A DNA stretch of 54,132 nucleotides, taken from assembly GCA_002369075.1 (NCBI GenBank), contig DFEG01000042.1, forward strand, positions 10,606 to 64,737, written 5' to 3'. The notes beneath the pieces are model-generated. The model saw only the letters and a program-made list of their open reading frames with translations. It did no database searches and had not been told where the DNA came from. The position numbers and the translations under genes were made by a program. Shown piece by piece: positions 26,941 through 34,970 of the stretch. The stretch comes from Bacteroidales bacterium UBA3808 (GTDB lineage Bacteria; Bacteroidota; Bacteroidia; Bacteroidales; Paludibacteraceae). The first letter of the stretch is position 1, and every line of letters begins with the position of its first letter.

Positions 26941-27744
26941 TTATTTCCTTGACACGTTCACAATCGTTACTATCACCGTGGCGGCACTGGCCATGGTAGA
27001 GATCGTACTCAGCCACAGGCTTACATTCGCACTATTGATAGCACGTACGCCGTTCGGCGAAACATAAATTACATCGTTCTGCTGCAAATAATAGTACGGG
27101 GAGGTGAGCACTTCGTCCTTCGTCAGATTAAGACGCGCGAACTCCATCTTGCCATCGACCTCACGGGATATCAGCAGGTTGTCACGGCGTCCGTAGGGCG
27201 TCATGTCACCTACCGCAGCAAGGGCTTCGAGGACTGTCAGACGCCCGTTGCTGATGTTCACCGTCCCGGGGCGTGCCACCTCTCCCAACACGGAGACCTT
27301 AGCGCTCACCACGTTCACTTGCACCATCGGCTTCATTACCTGTTTTTCCAGAGAGGCTTTGATCAATTCCTCCGCCTCGGCACGCACCAATCCCGCCACG
27401 TGCAATTTCCCCAGCACCGGCATCTCTATATTACCCTCCTCATCCACGCGATAGGTGAGCAACATCGGGGTCGTCTTAACCTGCGTCGAATTCGGGTCAT
27501 TAAAGGAGACGGTAGGCAAGTTATAGGGCGCAACGGCTTCCTGGTCCAATGCAGATACAAAAATCGTCAAGGCATCCGCCGGCTTAATCGTGATTTCCGC
27601 GCTCGGCACGAAAGACTTGTTAATCGAATCTGCCGAATCCGGGGTTATCTCCCTCAAATACGTCAAACTTCTCTTCGTCACACAGCTCGAAGCCATCGCC
27701 GCCAAGAGCATTAATACACCTACTTGTTTTAGAATTTTATACAT
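26941..27744 (-). CDS. Wza-like polysaccharide export lipoprotein
   Basis: Outer-membrane export channel subunit paired with the Wzc-like kinase six bases downstream. The 267-residue protein begins with a lipoprotein signal (MLLAAMASSC). The polysaccharide-export domain (KPADALTIFVSALDQEAVAPYN) is followed by an SLBB-type domain (VSVLGEVARPGTVNISNGRL). A hydrophobic C-terminal helix (STISTMASAATVIVTIV) is typical of Bacteroidota members. No glycosyltransferases are adjacent, so the glycan made is not defined here. Confidence 0.92.
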   Translation of the reverse strand: MYKILKQVGVLMLLAAMASSCVTKRSLTYLREITPDSADSINKSFVPSAEITIKPADALTIFVSALDQEAVAPYNLPTVSFNDPNSTQVKTTPMLLTYRVDEEGNIEMPVLGKLHVAGLVRAEAEELIKASLEKQVMKPMVQVNVVSAKVSVLGEVARPGTVNISNGRLTVLEALAAVGDMTPYGRRDNLLISREVDGKMEFARLNLTKDEVLTSPYYYLQQNDVIYVSPNGVRAINSANVSLWLSTISTMASAATVIVTIVNVSRK

Positions 27745-27774
27745 GGTTTTCGTAATATTTCATAAAATAGCGTG

Positions 27775-27805
27775 CAAAGATACACTTTTTTTTTGACATA
27801 CACAA
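27775..27805 (-). promoter_or_regulatory. Promoter of the wza/wzc-like operon
   Basis: TTG (27805-27803) and TATCTTTG (27782-27775) on the minus strand with 20-bp spacing. Confidence 0.75.
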
Positions 27806-27832
27806 GAAAATCGCATTTTTTTACGAAAATAC

Positions 27833-27863
27833 TTGCATATATGCAAATTTAGCTGTACCTTTG
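27833..27863 (+). promoter_or_regulatory. Promoter of the sigma-54 activator gene, with palindrome
   Basis: TTG (27833-27835) and TACCTTTG (27856-27863) with 20-bp spacing. The -33 element is the first half of a perfect 14-bp palindrome (TTGCATATATGCAA), a possible operator. Confidence 0.75.
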
Positions 27864-27884
27864 CATGACAATTTGTCAGGTATT

Positions 27885-29063
27885 ATGACGCAACAGGAAT
27901 TATTATCCATCAAACAGCGGTTCGGCATCATCGGTCAGAGCCCGTTGCTCAACCGCGATATAGAGGTGGCCGTGCAGGTAGCCCGTACCGATCTGAGCGT
28001 GCTCATCACAGGCGAGTCCGGTGTCGGGAAAGAGCATTTCCCGAAAATCATTCACGCCTTCTCCGCACGCAAGCATGGTCCGTATTTCGCAGTCAACTGC
28101 GGAGCCATCCCCGAGGGTACCATTGACAGCGAGCTTTTCGGGCACGAGAAAGGCGCGTTCACCGATGCCAAGAACGAGCACAAGGGGTATTTCGAGATTG
28201 CCGACGGCGGTACACTGTTCTTGGACGAGGTGGGCGAACTGCCGCTTCAGACGCAGGTCCGGCTCCTCCGTGTTCTCGAAACCGGCGAATATCTCCGTAT
28301 GGGTGCCAGCCAGGTGCGCAAAACGAATGTGCGCGTCGTGGCCGCGACAAACCTCAACATGCGGCAAGCCATAGACGACGGACGCTTCCGGGAGGACCTG
28401 TATTACCGGCTCAACACCGTAGAGATACGCGTTCCCGCACTACGCGAGCGGAAAGAAGACATTCCGCTCCTCTTCCGCAAGTTCGCCGTCGATTTCTGCA
28501 ACCGCTACCAGATGCCGCCGCTCTCCCTCAATGAAGAAGCGACTACGCTCCTTCAAAACGCCTATTGGAGAGGTAATATACGGCAACTCAAGAATCTGGC
28601 GGAGCAGATTGCCATTATCGAGTTGGACCACCAGATCAATGCGGACACCCTCCGCAGGTACCTGCCCGCCGGGGAGAACCAGCAGGGACTCGTTCTGCGC
28701 ACTCCTGCACAGGAAACAGGGAAAGACTACTCCCATGAGATCGGCATCCTTTACAACATGGTCATGCAGAACAAAAAAGATCTGGAGGAACTCAAAGAGA
28801 TGCTGCTCACCGGCACGAAAGCCGGCATAGCCGAAATTCGGAACGCTGAGATACCCGCTGCGCGAACGGAAGAGATCCATCCCGCCCGTGAATTGGAAGA
28901 AATCGTACCTATCGAGGAAGACAACCTGCGCATCGACGACAATGAGAAAGAACTGATCCGACGGGCTTTGGAACGATCCAAAGGGAACCGCAAAGAGGCC
29001 GCCGCGCAGCTTGGTTATTCGGAGCGGACACTTTACCGCAAAATCAAAGAGTATGGGCTGTAA
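27885..29063 (+). CDS. Sigma-54 interacting transcriptional activator without receiver domain
   Basis: AAA+ enhancer-binding protein that remodels sigma-54 RNA polymerase. Of 392 residues, the first 20 precede the ATPase core, so there is no phosphoreceiver domain. Motifs are GESGVGKE (Walker A, 43-50), GAFTDA (90-95, the sigma-54 contact loop, with D instead of the usual second G), GGTLFLDEVGELP (Walker B) and REDLYYRLNTVEIRVPALRERKEDI. The C-terminus is a Fis-type helix-turn-helix (RKEAAAQLGYSERTLYRKIK). An LptE-like gene follows, a common pairing in Bacteroidota. ATG 27885 is preferred over an upstream TTG inside the promoter. Confidence 0.93.
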   Translation: MTQQELLSIKQRFGIIGQSPLLNRDIEVAVQVARTDLSVLITGESGVGKEHFPKIIHAFSARKHGPYFAVNCGAIPEGTIDSELFGHEKGAFTDAKNEHKGYFEIADGGTLFLDEVGELPLQTQVRLLRVLETGEYLRMGASQVRKTNVRVVAATNLNMRQAIDDGRFREDLYYRLNTVEIRVPALRERKEDIPLLFRKFAVDFCNRYQMPPLSLNEEATTLLQNAYWRGNIRQLKNLAEQIAIIELDHQINADTLRRYLPAGENQQGLVLRTPAQETGKDYSHEIGILYNMVMQNKKDLEELKEMLLTGTKAGIAEIRNAEIPAARTEEIHPARELEEIVPIEEDNLRIDDNEKELIRRALERSKGNRKEAAAQLGYSERTLYRKIKEYGL

Positions 29064-29130
29064 CACACTTCATCGGTATCCTGTCGGTATCATGCCGGTA
29101 TTAAATCGGTATTTTATCGGTATTATATGC
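29063..29130 (+). repeat. ATCGGTAT tandem words
   Basis: Five imperfect copies of (A/G/T)CGGTAT(T/C) spaced 10-13 bp apart span the junction between the activator stop and the signal peptide of the LptE-like protein. Part is translated. Confidence 0.75.
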
Positions 29131-29613
29131 TGTGCACAACTGCTCCTTTTGAGCGCTTGCTCGATCAGTTACAAGTTCAACGGGGCAAATATCAACTACC
29201 AGACCACCCATTCCATCTCCATAGCTGATTTCCCGAACAATGCGCCGATGGTCAATCCGTCCCTGAGCAACAGCCTCTCGGAGGGTATCCGCGACCTGTA
29301 CCAGAGGCAGACACGTCTGCAAGTTCTGCGCAAAGGCGGCGATCTGGAACTGGAAGGAGAGATCATCGGCTATGAGCTGACGCAGACGGCGATTTCCACT
29401 ACCAATTATGCATCGGAAAGCCGCCTCACCATACGGGTAAATGTACATTTCACCAATAACATCTACCCCGAGGAGTCGTTCGACAAAACCTATTCCGCTT
29501 ACCAGACATTCGATGCCAACCGGCTGTTAAGCGACGTACAGGACGAGTTGTGCGCAATCATCATCAACGAGATTGCAGAGAGCATATACAACGACACAGT
29601 GGCTAAATGGTAA
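29092..29613 (+). CDS. LptE-like LPS-assembly lipoprotein
   Basis: Probable partner of LptD in placing lipopolysaccharide in the outer membrane. With the ATG used here the protein has 173 residues and a clean lipoprotein signal (MPVLNRYFIGIICCAQLLLL, then SAC). The mature part has the family start SISYKFNGANINYQTTHSIS and a C-terminal helix with DELCAIIINEIAESIYND. ATG 29053 is an alternative start overlapping the previous stop, but it would add residues encoded by ATCGGTAT-type repeat words before the signal. Position after a sigma-54 activator supports the call. Confidence 0.8.
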   Translation: MPVLNRYFIGIICCAQLLLLSACSISYKFNGANINYQTTHSISIADFPNNAPMVNPSLSNSLSEGIRDLYQRQTRLQVLRKGGDLELEGEIIGYELTQTAISTTNYASESRLTIRVNVHFTNNIYPEESFDKTYSAYQTFDANRLLSDVQDELCAIIINEIAESIYNDTVAKW

Positions 29614-29620
29614 GCCACTG
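29597..29620 (+). terminator. Hairpin across the stop codon of the LptE-like gene
   Basis: An 8-bp perfect stem (CAGTGGCT / AGCCACTG) spans the stop codon. The T-rich run that follows is interrupted, so this is a weak terminator candidate between convergent genes. Confidence 0.45.
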
Positions 29621-29649
29621 CGTTTCGTAATTCCCTCTTTATATATAAT

Positions 29650-30714
29650 TTAAAGAAGCACTATCTCCACACGCCGGTTCATCTGCCGGTGTGTTTCGGT
29701 ATCGTTCGGAACGATCGGATCGCGTTCTCCGCGCCCGTCAATCTCAATCCGGTCTGCGGCTATCCCGCGCGCCCTCATCGCCTGCTTTACCTCATGGCAA
29801 CGGCCTTCCGAAAGCACCTGGTTGGCCCGGTCAGAACCGATGTTATCCGTATGGCCTACTATGCGGATCCGCTGATTGGGACGGCTCTGGAGGAAACGGT
29901 ACAACTCATTGAGCGCCGCCTCCGAAGAATCCAGGATACGTGTCTTGCCGTTCGCAAAATAAATATTGTGCAGCACAAAGGATTTCACCTCTTTGGGCAC
30001 CATCACCACTCCGCCGAAAAGCGCCGGATCCGTAATCGTATCATGGAACGGGAAATAATTGACGGCAGTCGCTTCGACGGTATAGTACGGCACGCGGTCG
30101 TCAAGCAGCACTGCCAGCACCGAGTGCAGCGTGTCCGAAGTGGTCTGCATTATTTTGTGGCGGTCGCTGTTCCTCACTATCACGTTCGCAGCCACAGGAC
30201 GGGAGGTTAACGAATCCGTCACCGTAAAGGTCAGTCTGGTCTCGGGATAGAGGGAGAGTTTGACGGTATCCTCGTCCTCCTTGTGGTAAAACCGGACCGT
30301 ATCCGTGGAGAAATAACCGATCTTGGCGGCGACTGCCCAGTATTCGCCTGTCGGCAAGCCGCGGGACACGCGCGACCGTTTGTTATCCGTCGGCTTGTTG
30401 ATCTTCGGTTTCTTGTTCGGCCGTGCGTTCTTTTCCTGCACGGTTATATGGGTTGCCGGCAGCAATTCGCCCGTCTTGAGATCGTAGGAATAAACATAGA
30501 GCAACGGCTTTCCGTCCTTGATCCGTTTCTTTTTGGCAGCTTTCAGTTTGGCGGCTCTCTTCTTCTCGGCTTTACGTTTCGCCGCCTCGCGTTTGCGGAC
30601 CGCCTGCGCCTTCGCTTTCGCACGCTTCTCGGCGTTGGTAGCCGCCAGCACCGGCTCGCCTATGAAAAAGGCAAGCAGCAAGAGGGCGAGTATTTTCCAA
30701 ACTCTTTTCACCAT
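29650..30714 (-). CDS. OmpA-family protein with Lys/Ala-rich N-terminal segment
   Basis: A 354-residue exported protein. A signal peptide ends at VLAA, followed by about 45 residues made almost entirely of Lys, Arg and Ala (probable charged helix). The middle (about 70-240) contains two beta-sandwich-like segments starting KPLLYVYSYDLKTGELL and TRLTFTVTDSLTSRPVAANV, as in surface repeat proteins. The C-terminal 105 residues are an OmpA peptidoglycan-binding domain (NIYFANGKTRILDSSE, RIRIVGHTDNIGSD, RVEIVLL). It probably links envelope structures to the cell wall. The next OmpA-type gene lies upstream beyond tRNA-Met. Confidence 0.85.
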   Translation of the reverse strand: MVKRVWKILALLLLAFFIGEPVLAATNAEKRAKAKAQAVRKREAAKRKAEKKRAAKLKAAKKKRIKDGKPLLYVYSYDLKTGELLPATHITVQEKNARPNKKPKINKPTDNKRSRVSRGLPTGEYWAVAAKIGYFSTDTVRFYHKEDEDTVKLSLYPETRLTFTVTDSLTSRPVAANVIVRNSDRHKIMQTTSDTLHSVLAVLLDDRVPYYTVEATAVNYFPFHDTITDPALFGGVVMVPKEVKSFVLHNIYFANGKTRILDSSEAALNELYRFLQSRPNQRIRIVGHTDNIGSDRANQVLSEGRCHEVKQAMRARGIAADRIEIDGRGERDPIVPNDTETHRQMNRRVEIVLL

Positions 30715-30758
30715 ATAGTTGTTCCGCTATTCCGGCTTTAGGGCTGTCTTTTATACAA

Positions 30759-30790
30759 ACAGGAGAATAGTCGCGGGACTATCCTCCTGT
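30759..30790 (-). terminator. Terminator after tRNA-Met
   Basis: A long hairpin (ACAGGAG with ATAGTC, paired to GACTAT with CTCCTGT; loop GCGG) lies three bases beyond the tRNA 3' end. On the minus strand it is followed by TTTGTATAAAA, a weak U tract. Confidence 0.65.
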
Positions 30791-30792
30791 TG

Positions 30793-30867
30793 TGGTCCCA
30801 CTTGGGCTTGAACCAAGGACCCCCTGATTATGAGTCAGGTGCTACTAACCAACTGAGCTATGGGACC
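30793..30867 (-). tRNA. tRNA-Met (anticodon CAT)
   Basis: The minus strand folds as a full cloverleaf: acceptor GGTCCCA / TGGGACC, D arm GCTC...TAGC, anticodon stem CCTGA / TCAGG with loop CTCATAA (CAT at 30832-30830), T arm CTTGG / CCAAG. The acceptor pairs at the top indicate an elongator-type tRNA, not the initiator. CAT could also be Ile2 read after lysidine modification, but the sequence resembles elongator tRNA-Met of Bacteroides. Confidence 0.92.
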
Positions 30868-30873
30868 CATTAT

Positions 30874-32520
30874 TTATCTTGACGAGTGAGTGTTCGTATA
30901 AATCAACAGACTCTCGTCTTTCGTTATTTTCATTTCTTTTTCCGTCAACTCGGGGATAACCAGCTCCGTGCCCGGAATCAGGGCGTTCGGGTTATTGATT
31001 TTCTCCTTGTTCGCAATGTAAATATATACCCAGCAATAGGTGTTGTCGTAATACTTGCGGGCCAACCCTGCCATCGTCGTTGCCTTGTCCACCGTCACCG
31101 TTGCGCCGGCGCGTTGTTTATAGACATTGACCTTTTCCTTACGGGCGCTCTGGGAGAGAGGGATGGTTTTCTCCTCCTCTTGCAACTCACCCGCTTCCGG
31201 ACCTGCCGCTTTGCCCTCCTTCGTCACACGTTGCGCGCGTTTGTCGCTCAACTCGGACTTCATCCGCTCGAAGGCAGCCTTGTCCACCAACCGGATTGCC
31301 ACGCGTCTGTTCGGACCGTAGGCGGCCTGACTGCGATGACCTATAAGCTTGCCCATGCCCGTTGAGTACAGATGATCCGCATGTATTGCATGCTCGTCGC
31401 GCAACTCGCCCATCACATTACCGGCACGCTTGTCTCCCAATGCATAGTTCAATTTGTCCGATCCCGTGTTGTCGCAATAGCCTGTCACTACGGCGTACAG
31501 TGCCGTATCTTCCGCCATTACATCCGCTACCTGCTGGATCGTTATCAGTGCCTTCTCATCCAGAACGGACTTGTTCGTCGGGAAGTACACGTAATAGACT
31601 CTCTGCGGTGTTTTGGTTGTCACCACCTGTTTGTATTTCTCGCGGACGATGACCGAATCGTGGCGGATAATCACCGTATCGTGGACATAGCGCGGTCCTT
31701 CATCCTTCGCCGCGAACTCATGCGTGATATTGCGCTCGTGCGTTTTCTTCACCGCCTCTAACTTGAACCGCATATTCAGCGTAATGTCCGCTATACCGTC
31801 GTTGTTCTTCGACGCCACAGCGTTGATGCCGGAGAAACCTCTGTTGTCAACATAATCGTGCATGAAATAATTATATTGAGCGCGGATACCCAACGCTAAC
31901 GTACGGTTGAGGTTGAACTCCACATTGAGACCTCCGCGCACGAAGAACGCACCTTTGTACGCATCCATCGATTTGGGACCCGTTGCGCCGTCACTCCATA
32001 TATAGGAGCCGGTGTGTCCGCGGGAATCGTCATCATACATGACCTGGTTACGATACCACGAATGACCCGCACCCACAAACGGCTGGATATTCACAATCTT
32101 GCGCTTCGCATGAGGGAAGAACAAGGGCAACACGTCCATTGACATATACGCACCCAACTGGTGCATGTAACCTTTTAAAAGAACATCTGCATTATCCGTG
32201 CCCTGACCTTGTCTGGCGGGTACGCCGTAACGGTCAAACATATAATCGATACCCAGACTCCATACGGGAGTAAATGCATACTCCAACGCAATACCCGCAT
32301 TCGGAATGGACACGCTGTGCTGCTTCTCTGAATTGAAATCCCCGTCAAACACATTGAACCCGATATGAGGAATGATGGACCAATGTGCATACTCCGTGGC
32401 TACCGTCTCGTTTTCCTCCGTCTTGTACGGATGAGCCCCCTTCACTGCAACGCCCGTCTCCTGACCCGTTACGGCCAGAGATGCACACGCCAACAGTACT
32501 GCTAATAGGCTTCTTTTCAT
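30874..32520 (-). CDS. OmpA-family porin-like protein with C-terminal LysM domain
   Basis: A 548-residue envelope protein. The signal peptide (MKRSLLAVLLACASLAVTGQ) leads to an N-terminal beta-barrel (about 35-250) with motifs such as LGIDYMFDRYG and PFVGAGHSWY. An OmpA peptidoglycan-binding domain follows (VYFPTNKSVLDEKA, VVTGYCDNTGSDKLN, GPNRRVAIRLV; about 310-425). The last 70 residues form a LysM-type domain (ATTMAGLARKYYDNTYCWVY, ALIPGTELVIPEL). Two peptidoglycan-binding modules in one protein suggest strong wall anchoring. I start at ATG 32520, as an upstream ATG would remove the signal peptide from the N-terminus. Confidence 0.88.
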   Translation of the reverse strand: MKRSLLAVLLACASLAVTGQETGVAVKGAHPYKTEENETVATEYAHWSIIPHIGFNVFDGDFNSEKQHSVSIPNAGIALEYAFTPVWSLGIDYMFDRYGVPARQGQGTDNADVLLKGYMHQLGAYMSMDVLPLFFPHAKRKIVNIQPFVGAGHSWYRNQVMYDDDSRGHTGSYIWSDGATGPKSMDAYKGAFFVRGGLNVEFNLNRTLALGIRAQYNYFMHDYVDNRGFSGINAVASKNNDGIADITLNMRFKLEAVKKTHERNITHEFAAKDEGPRYVHDTVIIRHDSVIVREKYKQVVTTKTPQRVYYVYFPTNKSVLDEKALITIQQVADVMAEDTALYAVVTGYCDNTGSDKLNYALGDKRAGNVMGELRDEHAIHADHLYSTGMGKLIGHRSQAAYGPNRRVAIRLVDKAAFERMKSELSDKRAQRVTKEGKAAGPEAGELQEEEKTIPLSQSARKEKVNVYKQRAGATVTVDKATTMAGLARKYYDNTYCWVYIYIANKEKINNPNALIPGTELVIPELTEKEMKITKDESLLIYTNTHSSR

Positions 32521-32564
32521 AGGATTGAAAGAGATTTCTTTTCCAATAATCACAATTCAGGGTG

Positions 32565-32595
32565 CAAAATTACTACTTTTTTTTGATACTACCAA
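32565..32595 (-). promoter_or_regulatory. Promoter of the OmpA/LysM gene
   Basis: TTG (32595-32593) and TAATTTTG (32572-32565) on the minus strand, spacing 20 bp. Confidence 0.75.
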
Positions 32596-32632
32596 ATATT
32601 TTTGAAAAAAAATTTCTTTTTTATCATTTCTA

Positions 32633-32663
32633 TTGTACGTATCGTTTTTTTTTTGTACCTTTG
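32633..32663 (+). promoter_or_regulatory. Promoter of pta-ackA
   Basis: TTG (32633-32635) and TACCTTTG (32656-32663), spacing 20 bp, divergent from the OmpA/LysM promoter. Confidence 0.78.
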
Positions 32664-32729
32664 TGCCGTGAAAGAGCGGATAGGTCTTCCGCGGAATTGA
32701 AAAACATTTAATTTTATAATCATACTATT

Positions 32730-33728
32730 ATGGACATTCTTGAGAAAATGATTGCGCGTGCGAAAGCCAATCCGCAGCGCATTGTGTTGCCCGAGGGCGA
32801 CGAACCCCGTACATTGGAGGCAGCAAACATCTTGTTGAAAGACAAAATCGCACAGCTTATTCTGATTGGCGACCCCGAGAAAATCAAAGGCATGGCCGCC
32901 GAGAAAGGCTTTGAGTACATTAAAGAGGCTAAGATAGTGGACCCGCTCCATGACCCGAAGATGCCGGAATACGCCAACCTGCTCTTTGAGCTCCGCAAGG
33001 CGAAAGGCATGACCGAGGAAGAGGCAAAGAAGAAAGCACAGGATCCCCTGTACCTCGGCTGTCTGATGATCAAAGCCGGGGATGCCGACGGTGAACTCGC
33101 CGGGGCACGCGGTACCACCGCGGACACGATTCGCCCGGCGTTCCAGATTCTCAAGACCCGTCCGGGGTGCTCCATCGTCAGCGGCGCATTCCTCATGTTC
33201 ACCCCCGCAAAGCACTTAGGTGAAAACGGTTTCTTGCTCTTCGCCGACTGCGCCGTGAACCCGAATCCGGATGCCAAGCAGTTAGCCGAGATTGCTATCT
33301 CTACCGCAGAGACCGCACGCAGCCTCGGTGGTTTCGAGCCGCGTGTAGCCATGCTCTCCTTCTCCACCAAGGGCAGTGCGAAACACGAACTCGTGGACAA
33401 AGTGGCAGAGGCTACCAAGCTTGCCAAAGAGATGGCGCCGGAGCTCCAACTCGACGGTGAACTGCAGGCAGACGCCGCGCTCGTTGCTTCCGTTGCCGCT
33501 ACCAAGGCGCCGGGCAGCCCCGTTGCAGGAAAAGCGAACGTACTCGTTTTCCCGGATCTGCAGGCAGGTAACATCGGCTACAAGCTCGTAGAGCGTTTCT
33601 CGGGTGCCGATGCCGTGGGACCGATCCTTCAGGGTATAGCGGCTCCCGTGAACGACCTCAGCCGGGGATGCAAAGTACAAGACATCGTTCAAATGGTAGT
33701 AATCACCGCCAACCAGGCAATTAAATAA
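32730..33728 (+). CDS. pta: Phosphate acetyltransferase
   Basis: Converts acetyl-CoA and phosphate to acetyl phosphate in fermentative acetate formation. The 332 residues correspond to the short catalytic form without the N-terminal DRTGG/regulatory domains. Typical parts are MIARAKANPQRIVLPEGDEP, RGTTADTIRPAFQILKT, FADCAVNPNPDA and GELQADAALV, with the C-terminal LSRGCKVQDIV. ackA follows after 15 bp, forming the usual pta-ackA pair. Confidence 0.96.
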   Translation: MDILEKMIARAKANPQRIVLPEGDEPRTLEAANILLKDKIAQLILIGDPEKIKGMAAEKGFEYIKEAKIVDPLHDPKMPEYANLLFELRKAKGMTEEEAKKKAQDPLYLGCLMIKAGDADGELAGARGTTADTIRPAFQILKTRPGCSIVSGAFLMFTPAKHLGENGFLLFADCAVNPNPDAKQLAEIAISTAETARSLGGFEPRVAMLSFSTKGSAKHELVDKVAEATKLAKEMAPELQLDGELQADAALVASVAATKAPGSPVAGKANVLVFPDLQAGNIGYKLVERFSGADAVGPILQGIAAPVNDLSRGCKVQDIVQMVVITANQAIK

Positions 33729-33743
33729 AAATTCATTAAAATT

Positions 33744-34934
33744 ATGAAGATATTAGTATTGAACTGCGGTAGTAGCAGTATTAAGTATAAGCTCTTCGAG
33801 ATGGAGAGCAAGCAAGTGATGGCACAAGGCGGTATTGAGAAAATCGGTCTGCCTGACTCCTTCCTCCTTGTCAAACTGCCGAACGGCGAGAAAGTGAAAT
33901 TCGAGAAACCGATGCCGGAGCACACCGTGGGTATCGAGCTCATTCTGGAGAAACTCGTTGATCCTCAGATCGGATGCATCAAAGACCTGAAGGAGATCAA
34001 CGCCGTGGGGCACCGTGTAGTCCATGGCGGCGAGAAATTCAACAAGTCCGTACTGATCACGCCGGAAGTGAGAGCACAGATTGTAGAGTGCATCGACCTC
34101 GCACCGCTGCACAACCCTGCCAATCTGAAGGGTATCGACGCCATCGAGAAGATCCTGCCCGGTGTTCCGCAGGTTGCTGTCTTCGACACCGCCTTCCACC
34201 AGACTATGCCGGACTACGCGTACATGTACGCGCTTCCTTATGAATTATACGAAAAATACGCCATCCGCCGCTACGGTTTCCACGGCACCAGCCACCGCTA
34301 TGTGAGCGCGCGCGTATGCGAATTTTTAGGAGTGGACCCGAAGGGCAAGAAAATCGTTACCGCACACATCGGAGGAGGAGGCAGCTGCACCGCTGTGATG
34401 GACGGTAAGAGCGTAGACACCTCCATGGGCTTGACACCGGTTGAAGGACTCGTCATGGGTACACGTTCCGGTGACCTGGACCTCGGAGCTGCCACCTTTA
34501 TTATGGACAAAGAGCACCTTGACACCGCGGCGTTCAACAATCTGGTGAACAAGAAATCCGGTCTGCTCGGTGTATCCGGCGTCTCCAGCGACTGCCGGGA
34601 TATTGAGGCTGCCATCAACGAAGGCAACAAACGTGCCGACCTCGCGCGTAAGATGTTTATCTACCGCGTCAAGAAATATATCGGTGCATACGCAGCTGCC
34701 ATGAACGGTATTGACATCCTTGTCTTCACCGCCGGTATCGGTGAGAACGATCCGTACATCCGCGCAGAGATCATGAAGGGACTCTCCTTCCTCGGTATCG
34801 AGTTGGACGAAGAAGCCAACAACGTGCGCGGCGAGGAGCGTATTATCTCCAAGAAGGGGTCGAAAGTCACCGTTTGCCTCATCCCCACCGACGAGGAACT
34901 CATGATCGCTACCGACACCGCAAGTTTGGTATAA
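33744..34934 (+). CDS. ackA: Acetate kinase
   Basis: Makes ATP from acetyl phosphate, releasing acetate. At 396 residues it is full length. ASKHA-fold signatures are visible: MKILVLNCGSSSIKYKLFEM, INAVGHRVVHGGEKF, RYGFHGTSHRYVS, TAHIGGGGSCTAV, and DILVFTAGIGENDPYIR. It directly follows pta in the same transcript. A GH13 gene begins 36 bp later, so sugar breakdown and acetate production may share mRNA. Confidence 0.97.
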   Translation: MKILVLNCGSSSIKYKLFEMESKQVMAQGGIEKIGLPDSFLLVKLPNGEKVKFEKPMPEHTVGIELILEKLVDPQIGCIKDLKEINAVGHRVVHGGEKFNKSVLITPEVRAQIVECIDLAPLHNPANLKGIDAIEKILPGVPQVAVFDTAFHQTMPDYAYMYALPYELYEKYAIRRYGFHGTSHRYVSARVCEFLGVDPKGKKIVTAHIGGGGSCTAVMDGKSVDTSMGLTPVEGLVMGTRSGDLDLGAATFIMDKEHLDTAAFNNLVNKKSGLLGVSGVSSDCRDIEAAINEGNKRADLARKMFIYRVKKYIGAYAAAMNGIDILVFTAGIGENDPYIRAEIMKGLSFLGIELDEEANNVRGEERIISKKGSKVTVCLIPTDEELMIATDTASLV

Positions 34935-34970
34935 AAGCTTGACAACCATCGAAAAACACACTTGAAACGA

